Of a stretch of DNA of 64,000 nucleotides, positions 53,044 to 62,817 are shown piece by piece (position 1 is the stretch's first letter; the number at the start of each line of letters is the position of its first letter). Both the position numbers and the translations under genes were made by a program. Origin of the DNA: Angelakisella sp. (GTDB lineage: Bacteria > Bacillota > Clostridia > Oscillospirales > Ruminococcaceae); assembly GCA_020024555.1 (NCBI GenBank), contig JAHHTQ010000001.1, forward strand, positions 1 through 64,000, given 5' to 3'. A model generated the notes under the pieces. It saw only the letters and a list, made by a program, of their open reading frames with translations, searched no databases and was not told the DNA's origin.

Positions 53044-55238
53044 AAAACAGTCAGCATTGATTTTTTTGCAGTGGTTGTATCTTTTATGCTTTTTTCAAAT
53101 TGATAATTTTGAATTTTCATTTTTGTATCAATTTCAAATAAAATAGTATCATTTGCATAAACGCAATCATTCATAAAGTAAATACCGTCACTTATTTTAT
53201 AGTTTGAATATATATCTTTACATTTAAAAGTCATAATGTAAGACTTATTTTCAGCGATATCCAGTAGCAACAATTTATCAATATCTATCTTTATTATTTT
53301 ATCATAGCATTTGTCCAATAACTCATTAAAGTCTGTATCGATAACAGTTTCTTTTCCGCTTTTGGCTACAATGGCGTACCCGTTTTCAAAGTATGATATA
53401 TCATCATACGGTAGTAGAGTATATAAACCATTACTATTTATATAGCCCAACATATTGTCTTTATTAATTATTGCAAAATTATTATAAAAATCAAAAGCTT
53501 CGTCAAAAATACAGTCGGTTAATTCTTCAAAATTTTTATCACAATAGCCGTATTTGCCGTTATTTTTTACTATCGCAATATTTCCGCTGAGAGTATGTAT
53601 CTCATCGTAAGGTTTTGAATAGCTTGGTTTTTTAGTATCGGATATATCGACTACTTTATATTTATTTAGAGAACTGTCATAAACAGTGTATTTTTTATCG
53701 TAGTACAGGTCAATACTTGCAAATTGCAAAGGTATAATTATTGTGTTTAAAGTGTCAACCAAACCGTATTTTGTCTCGCTGTTTTGAGTCAACGATACTT
53801 TGTATATATTTTGTCCCATAAATTCAAATGTATCATAAGAAGGCATAACAGTAAGGGCTTTGTTATCTTCTTGAATTAATATAAATCCGGTTTTTACAGT
53901 ATTGTCTTCTTCATTAAGAATAGTATATTCGGCAATACCTTTATTATTAAAACTTGTGATAGTTGAAAAAATACGGGGTAAACAAAACGAGCCGTTTTGA
54001 TTAATTATTCCATATTTATTATCTAAACATACTCTTGCAAAACCACGCTCAAAATTAAAAGCATTTTGAAAATATTTGTTTATTTTTTTTGGACGGGATT
54101 TATCATATCCCAAATATATGTAAGAATATTGATTTTTGTCTTTGGTTTTGTCTTTTATTATCATATAGTCATCAAAGCTATCTGATACGTATTCCCGAAT
54201 AAAGACAGGTATATCATCGAATATTTTTTCCATATTTATATTCAAAACATTGTTGTATATGCCTTGTCTTACTCTTGCAAAGCCATTTACAAAATCAGAT
54301 ACATAATCATATACACACTCGACGACTATTTTACCGAAAGCATCAATAAAACCCCATTTTCCATTTTGCTTTACGGCTGCATAGCCACACTTAAAAATAC
54401 TTTCATCTTCAAATTGGCAAGGTATTTTTTCGTGACCGTATAAATCCACAAAACCATAGAGGGAGTCTTTTTTGACAATACCCATACCGCCGGAAAAAAT
54501 ATTTACTTCATCATATTGCGGTTTACATAAAAGTTCCCCGTTGCTTTTTATATAGCCCCATTTATGATTGCGTAGCACAGGAGCGACATTTTCGTTCATA
54601 TAATAAACATTGTCAAAAGGAATCAGTTTTATTCTTTTGTTCATTCGGTTTATGTATAAATAAATTTTTTCACCATCAAAATCAACATCTTTAAAATAAC
54701 TGTGATAATAATCTCCGTAAGATGAGTATTTTGGTTCAATTAAGATTTGCCCGAAACTGTCAGCAAAACCCCATTTTTCATTTTGATATATGCAAAAAAT
54801 ATCATCGTCGGCTGATACGATTTTGTCGTATACAGTGTCTAGTATAAGCTCAAAGTTTTTGTTAATCAAACCATATTTGTTATTTTTGATAACTATTGCA
54901 ACATCTCCGATAAAGTCGATATAAGTATCAAATTTTTTATCAAATGGCGATATGTCTATATCTTTAAATTTATTCAAAACAAGATTTTCAGCGTCGTATA
55001 TTAATGGATTTACAGGTTCTTTTATAGATTTTAAAAGGTTTTTAAGTTTTTCTTTTGCAAAAAAAGTAGGTAGAATAACTTTCCCGTAAGTGTTTATAAT
55101 ACCATATCTATCATTTTGTTCAACTATAAAAATATTGTTTTTTTTGTCAAATTCACATATTGTGTAGTCATTATTCTTATTGTTGTCCAAAAGTTCATCT
55201 ATTATTTGATTTTTGGTTAAATCATCATATTTATTCAT
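53040..55238 (-). CDS. WG-repeat protein
   Basis: A 732-residue protein made of about ten or more WG repeats with the pattern xKWGFIDxxGKxVIxxxYD: for example KWGFADSFGQILIEPKY, HKWGYIKSNGEL and GKWGFIDAFGKIVV. No signal peptide or anchor, so cytosolic. Several repeats replace W by Y or L (DRYGIINTYG). Function unknown; WG proteins are abundant in Clostridia and Bacteroidetes. It converges on the BofC-like gene with a 4-bp overlap. Confidence 0.9.
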   Translation of the reverse strand: MNKYDDLTKNQIIDELLDNNKNNDYTICEFDKKNNIFIVEQNDRYGIINTYGKVILPTFFAKEKLKNLLKSIKEPVNPLIYDAENLVLNKFKDIDISPFDKKFDTYIDFIGDVAIVIKNNKYGLINKNFELILDTVYDKIVSADDDIFCIYQNEKWGFADSFGQILIEPKYSSYGDYYHSYFKDVDFDGEKIYLYINRMNKRIKLIPFDNVYYMNENVAPVLRNHKWGYIKSNGELLCKPQYDEVNIFSGGMGIVKKDSLYGFVDLYGHEKIPCQFEDESIFKCGYAAVKQNGKWGFIDAFGKIVVECVYDYVSDFVNGFARVRQGIYNNVLNINMEKIFDDIPVFIREYVSDSFDDYMIIKDKTKDKNQYSYIYLGYDKSRPKKINKYFQNAFNFERGFARVCLDNKYGIINQNGSFCLPRIFSTITSFNNKGIAEYTILNEEDNTVKTGFILIQEDNKALTVMPSYDTFEFMGQNIYKVSLTQNSETKYGLVDTLNTIIIPLQFASIDLYYDKKYTVYDSSLNKYKVVDISDTKKPSYSKPYDEIHTLSGNIAIVKNNGKYGYCDKNFEELTDCIFDEAFDFYNNFAIINKDNMLGYINSNGLYTLLPYDDISYFENGYAIVAKSGKETVIDTDFNELLDKCYDKIIKIDIDKLLLLDIAENKSYIMTFKCKDIYSNYKISDGIYFMNDCVYANDTILFEIDTKMKIQNYQFEKSIKDTTTAKKSMLTVF

Positions 55239-55340
55239 TGCATACCCCTATAATATTCTATGTTATTGTAATTTTTACATAATTAATGATAAAGAATTTC
55301 TATTTGATTTTTAAGTAAAATTTAGTATATATATATTAGA

Positions 55341-55387
55341 AAAATCCCATTTCACTATGTGTTTAATTGATAGTGTAACGGGATTTT
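55341..55387 (-). terminator. Terminator of the binding-protein-like gene
   Basis: AAAATCCC and GGGATTTT arms with an inner CACTAT/ATAGTG pairing. On the minus strand a T-run follows. Confidence 0.82.
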
Positions 55388-55397
55388 GTTTTTGATG

Positions 55398-56489
55398 TTA
55401 ATTTTTAGCTACTGAGTAATCAATAAAAAACAGTTTGTCATCAACAGGTTCTAAGCCGATTATATCAGATGTTGGTTGAACATTCATTGACAAAGCCATA
55501 GCAAGTTTTGCGGTAGTTTCGGCAAGCTGGGCATCGTCGAAACCAAGAGCCATTAATACAGATTCGTTTTTCATAAATTCTTCTGTATTATCGTCATATT
55601 GCAGTATAATTATCTTTTGTTTTGGCAATTTTTCAAATTCCTCAGGATTATTAAAGTAGTCAAGTGTTCGTTTTAGTTCAACTGAATTATCAAATATCAA
55701 AACTTCACATTTTTTGATAATAGTTTGATCTATTTCTTCAAATAAATCATAGTCATATTTTTTAACTTGTGTATTTACCGGATTATCAATCTTTATACCC
55801 AATTCATCAAGAGAGTCTGCCAATTCGTCAGTAAAACTTTCTGATTTTTCATTTGACAAAACAGTTGCATATTTTATTGTTTCATCTTCTTGAATAATAT
55901 CCAAATCTTCGAGTTTATCTGTAAATAAAGTACGTATTTCTTCTGCTATCGCATCTTTAAATGATGTATTGTTATAGCCGATGTAGTACGCCTTATCATA
56001 ACTTTGTAAAAGATTTTTGTCAGGTTCGTTTCCTATAAAGATAAGACCGATATTCTTTGGCGCTGCTTGTTCAATAAAGTATTGAACATTGCTTTCCGGA
56101 TTAATTCCCAAAATAATAACATTATAGTTTTCTGCTATCATTTTATCAAACATATTTTTTTGTGTTTCGTGACTGTTTGAAGAATAGATAGCGTTAAAGT
56201 TAGAACCCAAATTTAAACGTTTCTCCAAAGTGCGTTTTAAACGAGCCGAACTTAAATCATCACCTGTATGGAACAGCAGACCGACTTTTACATCATTTGA
56301 AATTGACATTGGCATTGCTATCGACCTCGTAGTAGGTTCACTGGCGGTAAGCAAAGCTCTCGGATTAATACACACATTTTGTGCTGGTTGTATAGGACTT
56401 ACTTCTTCCGTGCTTTGTGGTGCTGTCGTTTTTTCTATATAAGAAAAAAGTGCCAACCCTGCAAGTATTGATATTAAAAGATGTTTCAT
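55398..56489 (-). CDS. Periplasmic-binding-protein-like (galactose/ribose type I) protein
   Basis: About 363 residues with a short N-terminal anchor (MKHLLISILAGLALF). A linker and a type I periplasmic-binding fold follow (VKVGLLFHTGDDLSSARLKRTLE, NVIILGINPES, GLIFIGNEPD). It has the two-lobe pattern of MglB/RbsB but no adjacent permease or ATPase. I chose ATG 56489: AGGGAG is 12 nt upstream, while ATG 56501 touches the SD and has no spacing. Ligand and role unknown; it could be a sensor. Confidence 0.75.
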   Translation of the reverse strand: MKHLLISILAGLALFSYIEKTTAPQSTEEVSPIQPAQNVCINPRALLTASEPTTRSIAMPMSISNDVKVGLLFHTGDDLSSARLKRTLEKRLNLGSNFNAIYSSNSHETQKNMFDKMIAENYNVIILGINPESNVQYFIEQAAPKNIGLIFIGNEPDKNLLQSYDKAYYIGYNNTSFKDAIAEEIRTLFTDKLEDLDIIQEDETIKYATVLSNEKSESFTDELADSLDELGIKIDNPVNTQVKKYDYDLFEEIDQTIIKKCEVLIFDNSVELKRTLDYFNNPEEFEKLPKQKIIILQYDDNTEEFMKNESVLMALGFDDAQLAETTAKLAMALSMNVQPTSDIIGLEPVDDKLFFIDYSVAKN

Positions 56490-56751
56490 TCTTTTTGGCA
56501 TCTCCCTAATTTTTAAATTTAAAAAATGTTTTAACAACTAAACAGTGTAAAATTTTGTTGATTTTAATTCATAGTTAATTGTATTTTTTTTATAAATAAA
56601 TATTAACATATCGCACTAAATAATATTAGCATAATAAGATATAAAAAGCAAGCATAATAAACAGATTTACAGAAAATTTTACATATTATTAAATAAATAT
56701 AAAATATAAAAGTTTTATAAATAATAAATGACAGAATATTTTTTCTATCGG

Positions 56752-56780
56752 TTGACAAATTTAATTTAATATGTTATCTT
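56752..56780 (+). promoter_or_regulatory. Promoter of the T-box-ileS transcript
   Basis: TTGACA (56752-56757), 17-nt spacer, TATCTT (56775-56780). The start falls shortly before the T-box stem I. Confidence 0.75.
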
Positions 56781-56799
56781 ATTAGCATATATAAAAAAA

Positions 56800-57060
56800 G
56801 ACTATGATAAAGACAGTAATTTATAATGAACGCTTACAGAGAGCGAATATTTGGTGGAAGTTTGCAGTCAGTATTTATAAATGAAAATCACTTTTGAGTC
56901 GCAATGTAGAAAGACGGTTTATTATCTAGACCGATGAGTAAATATTGACGGTGTTCCCCGTTACAGGAAACGCATATATTGGTATGTAAGTAATAGGTGG
57001 TATAGAAAGTTGACTAAGATTATAGCCTTCGTCCTGTTGCGGACGGGGCTTTTTTTATTA
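56800..57060 (+). ncRNA. T-box leader (isoleucine)
   Basis: Stem I is signalled by CAGAGAGCGAA and GGTGGAAG near 56835-56865. A candidate specifier ATC lies at 56887-56889. The T-box sequence AGGTGGTA (near 56995) contains UGGU, which would pair with the ACCA end of tRNA-Ile. A terminator (57024-57050 plus T7) ends it. The usual ACCGCG after UGG is missing, so this is a divergent T-box. Uncharged tRNA-Ile should allow readthrough into ileS. Confidence 0.88.
57024..57057 (+). terminator. T-box terminator
   Basis: AGCCTTCGTCC (57024-57034) pairs with GGACGGGGCT (57041-57050) and is followed by T7. Confidence 0.88.
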
Positions 57061-57106
57061 CCTGTTAATATTGAAAATTTTAATTTGAAATAAAGGAGTA
57101 TTGTAA

Positions 57107-60100
57107 ATGTACAAAGAAGTTTCCACAAACCAAAATTTTGTTGACAGAGAAAAAGAAATTGTTAAGTTTTGGAATGATAACAAGGTTTTTGAGAAAACAG
57201 TTGAACAAAGCAAAGGTAAACCGCAATATACATTCTATGACGGTCCGCCAACAGCTAACGGCAAGCCACATATAGGTCACGTTCTTACGCGTGTTATAAA
57301 GGATATGATTCCCCGCTATCGCATAATGAAAGGTTATGATGTTCCACGTAAAGCCGGCTGGGACACACACGGACTACCTGTTGAGCTTGAAGTTGAAAAA
57401 CTGCTTAATATAAATGGCAAAGAACAAATTGAGGAATACGGACTTGCTCCGTTTATAACAAAATGTAAAGAATCAGTATGGAAATATAAGGGAATGTGGG
57501 AAGAATTCTCAAATATCGTAGGATATTGGGTAGATATGGAAGACCCTTATGTAACATACGACAATAATTTTATTGAGTCGGAATGGTGGGCGTTAAAAGA
57601 AATTTGGGACAAAGGCTATCTGTATAAAGGATTTAAGATAGTACCATACTGCCCACGTTGCGGTACTCCGCTAAGCAGTCACGAAGTGGCGCAAGGATAT
57701 AAAGATGTAAAAGAACGTTCAGCTATCGTACGCTTTAAAGTAAAAGGTGAAGACGCATATATTCTTGCATGGACAACAACTCCTTGGACACTTCCTTCAA
57801 ACGTTGCGCTGTGTGTAAATCCTGATGAAACTTACGTTAAAGTGAAGAGCGGAGAATACACATATTATATGGCTGAGGCTTTGCTTGACACAGTATTGGG
57901 CGAAGGCAACTGGGAAGTTTTGGAAAAATACAAAGGAAAAGACCTTGAATATAAAGAGTACGAGCCACTATGGAACTTTGTAAATCCGACAGAGAAAGCA
58001 TGGTACGTAACTTGTGACAGCTATGTAACACTTACAGACGGTACAGGCGTAGTACACACTGCTCCCGCATTCGGTGAAGACGATGCCCGTGTTGGAAGAA
58101 ACTATAAGCTACCCTTTGTACAACTTGTTGACGGCAAAGGTGAACTTACACAAGAGACTTTGTGGGGAGGAGTTTTCTGTAAAGATGCCGATAAACCTAT
58201 TCTTGTAGATTTGGAAAAGAGAGGTTTGCTTTTTGACGCGCCTGTATTTGAGCATAGTTATCCGCATTGTTGGAGATGTGATACGCCGCTTATATACTAC
58301 GCAAGAGAATCATGGTTTATCAAGATGACAGCAGTACGTGAAAATCTGATTAAAAACAACAATACAGTAAACTGGATGCCTGAAAGCGTAGGTAAGGGAC
58401 GTTTTGGCGACTGGCTTGAAAATGTACAGGATTGGGGTATTTCACGTAATCGCTACTGGGGTACGCCTCTCAATATTTGGCAGTGTGAATGTGGACACCA
58501 ACACGTAATAGGAAGTATTGCCGAACTAAAAGAAATGAGTGACAACTGCCCTGAGAACATTGAATTGCACCGTCCATATATCGACGATGTAACAATAAAG
58601 TGTCCAAAATGCGGTGGCACAATGCGTCGCGTACCGGAAGTTATAGACTGTTGGTTTGACAGTGGTTCTATGCCATTTGCACAACATCACTATCCATTTG
58701 AAAACAAAGATAAGTTTGAAGCGCAGTTCCCTGCTGATTTCATCAGTGAAGCTGTTGACCAAACACGTGGTTGGTTCTATTCGCTTCTTGCCATATCAAC
58801 ATTGTTATTTGACAAAGCTCCGTACAAAAACGTTATAGTATTGGGACACGTTCAAGACGAAAACGGACAAAAGATGAGCAAGTCAAAAGGTAATGCGGTT
58901 GATCCTATGGAAGCGCTTACAACTTATGGCGCAGACGCTATACGTTGGTACTTCTATACAAACTCTGCGCCTTGGTTGCCTAACCGTTTTCATGGCAAAG
59001 CAGTTGTTGAAGGACAAAGAAAAGTTCTTTCAACACTATGGAATACGTATGCTTTCTATGTTCTGTATGCAAATATAGATAATTTTGATCCGACTAAATA
59101 CAGTATTGATAACTGCAAACTATCCGTTATGGATAAATGGCTATTGTCAAGACTGAATACAGTAATTAAAGATACAGATGACAATCTTGAAAACTATCGT
59201 ATTCCCGAGTCTGCGCATGTAATAAGCGACTTTATTGATGAACTGAGTAACTGGTATGTTCGCCGTTGCCGTGAACGTTTTTGGGTAAAAGAATTGACAG
59301 AAGATAAAATAGCCGCGTATATGACTCTATATACAGCGCTTGTTACTCTTTGTAAAGTGGCTGCGCCGTTAATTCCGTTCATAACAGAAGAAATATATCA
59401 AAATCTTGTTTGCGGTACAGACAAATCAGCGCCAATAAGCGTTCATTTGTGTGAATATCCTGTTGCTGACGAAAGCAAGATTGATAAAGAGTTAGAAGAA
59501 AATATGGACGAAGCGCTAAAAGCAATAACACTTGGACGCGCGGCGCGTAACGAAGCTAACCTTAAAAACCGTCAACCGCTTGCCCATATATATGTTACAG
59601 GTGAAAAGGCAATTCCGGAACTGTTCTGTGATATAGTTAAGGAAGAACTTAACATAAAAGATATTGCATTTATTCATGATGCCGATAAATTCGTTAAGTA
59701 TACATTTAAGCCACAGCTAAAAATTTTGGGTGCGAAATTCGGTAAGCAAATAGGAGAAGTTCGTACGGTACTTTCCGAAATTGACGGTAATGCAAAGAAA
59801 AAAGAGCTTGATGAAACAGGCTTTATGACAATAACACTGTCAACAGGCGATGTAAAACTTTCAGCAGAAGAAGTGTTGATTTCAACAACAAAGGCAGAAG
59901 GCTTTGTATCTGCAAGCGAAAATGGTGTAACAGTTGTTCTTGATACAACTCTTACAGAAGAACTTATCGAAGAAGGCTTTGTTCGTGAGATTATAAGCAA
60001 AATTCAGTCAATGCGTAAAGATGCTGATTTTAACGTTATGGATAATATAGTAATAGGTGTTAGCGGTAACGATAAGATAGCTGATATTATGGAACGCAAC

Positions 60101-60223
60101 AAAGAAGAAATTTGTAACGATACACTTGGTGTTGATATCACAGATGAAATAACAGAGATTAATCAAGAATGGAACCTAAATGGAGAACTTGCAACAATAT
60201 CTGTTAAAGTGAAAAACAACTGA
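57107..60223 (+). CDS. ileS: Isoleucyl-tRNA synthetase
   Basis: Charges tRNA-Ile. 1038 residues, the long (eukaryotic-like, mupirocin-resistant type) length rather than ~930. HIGH is PHIGH (54-58) and KMSKSKGN lies near 590. The editing domain CP1 (TTTPWTLPSN) is intact. Two zinc-type Cys clusters appear: CPRCGTP near 185 and CPKCGGTMRR near 506. SD AAAGGAG. The class can be checked by the active-site residues around KMSKS. Confidence 0.96.
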   Translation: MYKEVSTNQNFVDREKEIVKFWNDNKVFEKTVEQSKGKPQYTFYDGPPTANGKPHIGHVLTRVIKDMIPRYRIMKGYDVPRKAGWDTHGLPVELEVEKLLNINGKEQIEEYGLAPFITKCKESVWKYKGMWEEFSNIVGYWVDMEDPYVTYDNNFIESEWWALKEIWDKGYLYKGFKIVPYCPRCGTPLSSHEVAQGYKDVKERSAIVRFKVKGEDAYILAWTTTPWTLPSNVALCVNPDETYVKVKSGEYTYYMAEALLDTVLGEGNWEVLEKYKGKDLEYKEYEPLWNFVNPTEKAWYVTCDSYVTLTDGTGVVHTAPAFGEDDARVGRNYKLPFVQLVDGKGELTQETLWGGVFCKDADKPILVDLEKRGLLFDAPVFEHSYPHCWRCDTPLIYYARESWFIKMTAVRENLIKNNNTVNWMPESVGKGRFGDWLENVQDWGISRNRYWGTPLNIWQCECGHQHVIGSIAELKEMSDNCPENIELHRPYIDDVTIKCPKCGGTMRRVPEVIDCWFDSGSMPFAQHHYPFENKDKFEAQFPADFISEAVDQTRGWFYSLLAISTLLFDKAPYKNVIVLGHVQDENGQKMSKSKGNAVDPMEALTTYGADAIRWYFYTNSAPWLPNRFHGKAVVEGQRKVLSTLWNTYAFYVLYANIDNFDPTKYSIDNCKLSVMDKWLLSRLNTVIKDTDDNLENYRIPESAHVISDFIDELSNWYVRRCRERFWVKELTEDKIAAYMTLYTALVTLCKVAAPLIPFITEEIYQNLVCGTDKSAPISVHLCEYPVADESKIDKELEENMDEALKAITLGRAARNEANLKNRQPLAHIYVTGEKAIPELFCDIVKEELNIKDIAFIHDADKFVKYTFKPQLKILGAKFGKQIGEVRTVLSEIDGNAKKKELDETGFMTITLSTGDVKLSAEEVLISTTKAEGFVSASENGVTVVLDTTLTEELIEEGFVREIISKIQSMRKDADFNVMDNIVIGVSGNDKIADIMERNKEEICNDTLGVDITDEITEINQEWNLNGELATISVKVKNN

Positions 60224-60300
60224 TTTATGATAAATATGTATTTTTTAGAAAAAAAGTGGCATAAAATCGCTTTTTAAACGCAGTTTTTTAATTAAAACTA

Positions 60301-60329
60301 TTGCTTTTTATTTAAATACGTGTTATTAT
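60301..60329 (+). promoter_or_regulatory. Promoter of the rimP-nusA operon
   Basis: TTGCTT (60301-60306), 17-nt spacer, TATTAT (60324-60329), about 130 nt before rimP. Confidence 0.65.
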
Positions 60330-60353
60330 AGATACAGAATAATTATTTTGAGA

Positions 60354-60385
60354 GAAAGAGTGGGTTTTCCCACTCTTTCATTTAT
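60354..60385 (+). terminator. Leader hairpin before rimP (terminator or attenuator)
   Basis: A perfect 11-bp stem, GAAAGAGTGGG (60354-60364) with CCCACTCTTTC (60369-60379), has a TTTT loop and a short T-rich tail. It lies after the operon promoter, so it may attenuate the rimP-nusA-infB transcript rather than only end ileS. Confidence 0.7.
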
Positions 60386-60460
60386 GTATAAGGAAAATAA
60401 TATTTTTAATAATTACGATTTGATAATTATTAAATTTTTGATGACCAAAGGAGTGTTATT

Positions 60461-60928
60461 GTGGCAGTTAAAAAATCCACTGTGGATATGGCAATAGACC
60501 TTGCCGATAAATTACTTGAAGAAATGAATTTGCTTTTGTGGGACGTAACATTTGCAAAAGAGGGAAGTATATGGAGACTGACTTATTTTATTGATAAAGA
60601 GGGCGGTATATCCATAGATGATTGCGAAAAGTTTAGCAGAGCAGTTGAAGTGTTACTGGATAATGCTGATTTTATACAGCAAAGTTATACGCTTGATGTT
60701 GCATCTCCCGGAGTAGAGCGTCTGCTTACACGAGATTTTCATTATGATGTGTTGAATGGTGAAAAGATAGATGTCCGTTTGATAAGGGCGATTGACGGTG
60801 TGCGTGATTTTTGCGGTACACTTGTGCGAGCCGATGACAAAACATTTACAATACAAACGGAAAATGACGAAGAAATAACATTCAATAAAAAAGATACGGC
60901 GGTTGTACATCAACATTTTGATTTTTAA
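60461..60928 (+). CDS. rimP: Ribosome maturation factor RimP
   Basis: Needed for 30S subunit maturation. 155 residues, normal length, with the alpha-beta N-terminal domain (WDVTFAKEGSIWRLTYFID, DDCEKFSRAVEVLLD, LDVASPGVERLL) and an SH3-like C-terminal domain. The start is GTG with AAAGGAG. First of the rimP-nusA-rnpM-ylxQ-infB block, whose order is standard in Firmicutes. Confidence 0.95.
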   Translation: MAVKKSTVDMAIDLADKLLEEMNLLLWDVTFAKEGSIWRLTYFIDKEGGISIDDCEKFSRAVEVLLDNADFIQQSYTLDVASPGVERLLTRDFHYDVLNGEKIDVRLIRAIDGVRDFCGTLVRADDKTFTIQTENDEEITFNKKDTAVVHQHFDF

Positions 60929-61050
60929 AATTAATTTATAATTAAAAGAAATACAAAAAAATAAAAACAAGTAATTATATAAAAAGATAAAATATACATA
61001 TAAATATGTATAGAATAACTGAAAAATAGAATAAGGAGAAATTGACGACA

Positions 61051-62166
61051 ATGAACAACGAGTTTTTTGATGCACTAAAATATATGGAAAAAGAAAAGGG
61101 AATATCTTCTGATTATTTGATAGAAAAGATTAAGACAGCGATAACGCTTGCTATCAAAAAAGATGCGCAGGGTAGTGAAGATAGTATAATAGAAATAGAT
61201 GCAGAAAAAAGAAAGTTTTATATAGCAATGCGTAAAACTGTTGTTGAAGAAGTAGAAAATCCGATGACTGAAATATCTTATACAGATGCGGTTAAGATAT
61301 CTCCGAAGCATCTTTTGGGTGATACTATCGAAATACCTATGGACCCGCAAAAATTCGGTAGAATTGCGGCTAAAACAGCAAAAGAAGTTATTACACAAGG
61401 AATAAGAAATGCCGAAAAAGATATTATATATAAGTATTATCAAGAAAAAGAACACGATGTAATAGCTGCCACTGTAATTAAAACAGACCCAATCAGAGGA
61501 GGAATTACACTTGATATAGGTAAAATGGGCGTTGTTCTTCCAAAAAACGAGCAAATGCCCGGTGATTCTTTTGAAGAAGGTAAAATAATAAAAGTGTATG
61601 TAGTGGAAGTTCAACAAAATGAAAAAGGTCCACGTGTTGTAATTTCGAGAACCCACCCGGGACTTGTTAAACGTCTTTTTGAAAACGAAGTGCCTGAAAT
61701 TTATGAGGGACGTGTAGAGATTACAAATATATCACGTGAGGCAGGAAGTCGCAGCAAAATAGCTGTTACAAGCGCAGATCCCGATATTGATGCGGTAGGC
61801 GCATGTATCGGTCAAAAAGGCAGACGTGTAGCCGCTGTTGTAGAAGAACTTGGCGGTGAAAAAATAGATGTTGTCCGTTATAGCACAAATCCGGAAGAAT
61901 TTATATCAGCGGCGCTGTCACCGGCAACTGTCGTATCAGTAAAAATAGTTGATGAAGAAGCTAAAAGTTGCAGTGTAACGGTTCCTGATCATCAATTAAG
62001 TCTTGCAATAGGCAACAAAGGACAAAATGCCAGACTTGCGGCAAGACTTACAGGTTGGAAAATTGATATAAGACCGGAAAGCGGATTTTATGGTGAAGAA
62101 GTAACTGATAGTACAAATTTAAATGTTGATGAAGCTGTGGATACACAAGAAACAACAGAAGAATAA
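61051..62166 (+). CDS. nusA: Transcription termination/antitermination factor NusA
   Basis: Binds RNA polymerase and RNA to control pausing and termination. 371 residues: N-terminal RNAP-binding domain (1-~125), S1 domain (~135-200), KH1 and KH2 (~200-350), the short Firmicutes form. ATG 61051 is used, about 13 nt after AAGGAG. TTG 61042 lies closer and remains possible. The C-terminus ends with a short acidic tail. Confidence 0.95.
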   Translation: MNNEFFDALKYMEKEKGISSDYLIEKIKTAITLAIKKDAQGSEDSIIEIDAEKRKFYIAMRKTVVEEVENPMTEISYTDAVKISPKHLLGDTIEIPMDPQKFGRIAAKTAKEVITQGIRNAEKDIIYKYYQEKEHDVIAATVIKTDPIRGGITLDIGKMGVVLPKNEQMPGDSFEEGKIIKVYVVEVQQNEKGPRVVISRTHPGLVKRLFENEVPEIYEGRVEITNISREAGSRSKIAVTSADPDIDAVGACIGQKGRRVAAVVEELGGEKIDVVRYSTNPEEFISAALSPATVVSVKIVDEEAKSCSVTVPDHQLSLAIGNKGQNARLAARLTGWKIDIRPESGFYGEEVTDSTNLNVDEAVDTQETTEE

Positions 62167-62233
62167 TATAATTGTATCTATGACTATTGGTAAGTTTTTC
62201 ACAAGTTTATTTTTGCAGAAAGAGGCGTGATTA

Positions 62234-62503
62234 ATGCAGATAAAAAAAATACCTATGCGAATGTGTTGTGGTTGCTCGGAGCATTTTCCGAAAAAGGAAC
62301 TTGTAAGAGTGGTGCGTTCAAACGAAGGTGAAATATCCATTGATTTAACAGGTAAAAAAGCAGGTAGAGGAGCTTATATTTGTAAGAATATAAAATGCCT
62401 TGAAAAAGCTGTTAAAACAAAACGTTTGGAACGTAGCCTAGAAGTTAAAATATCCGATGATATATATTCAAGATTGGAGGAAGAACTGAAAAGCGATGAA
62501 TGA
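62234..62503 (+). CDS. rnpM: RNase P modulator RnpM (YlxR)
   Basis: An 89-residue YlxR protein: RMCCGCSEHFPKKELVRVVR, then GRGAYICKNIKCLEKAV. In Bacillus the homologue binds and modulates RNase P RNA. The SD is AAAGAGGCG. Its end overlaps ylxQ by 8 bases, as is typical of this operon. Confidence 0.93.
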   Translation: MQIKKIPMRMCCGCSEHFPKKELVRVVRSNEGEISIDLTGKKAGRGAYICKNIKCLEKAVKTKRLERSLEVKISDDIYSRLEEELKSDE

Positions 62504-62813
62504 TAAACTGTTTTCAATGATTTCTCTTGCCAAGAAAGCAGGAAAGCTGTTAAATGGCTTTGATGTAGTAAAAGAAGCTGTATTGTCACAACAGGCACAT
62601 TTGGTTATTTTTTCTGCCGATGTTTCAGAAAGAACAAAAAAGACTATGCTTAGAGTAATTACAGATTGTGGTAATATTATGATGCCAATAAAAGAAACAC
62701 CGCTTTTTATGCGTGATTATGCTGTAATTTGTGGCAAACCAACAGGAGTATTGGCAATAACAGACAGCGGATTTGCCACCGCAATAATGAAACTTATACA
62801 GGAGGACAGGTAG
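62496..62813 (+). CDS. ylxQ: L7Ae-family ribosomal protein YlxQ
   Basis: A 105-residue L7Ae/L30e/S12e-like kink-turn RNA-binding protein with the MISLAKKAGKLLNGFDVV and VIFSADVSERTK segments. It overlaps rnpM and lies 4 nt before infB. SD is AGGAGG inside rnpM. Exact RNA target unknown. Confidence 0.92.
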   Translation: MNDKLFSMISLAKKAGKLLNGFDVVKEAVLSQQAHLVIFSADVSERTKKTMLRVITDCGNIMMPIKETPLFMRDYAVICGKPTGVLAITDSGFATAIMKLIQEDR

Positions 62814-62817
62814 TTAT

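Larger units (their letters stand above)
56490..57106. other. Upstream region of ileS
   Basis: No gene seen. An AT-rich stretch up to 56750 is followed by the ileS promoter and the T-box leader. Confidence 0.8.

Noticed and set aside
54000..54800. Repetitive DNA in the WG gene
   Set aside because: The repetition is at protein level (WG units) and not a DNA satellite.
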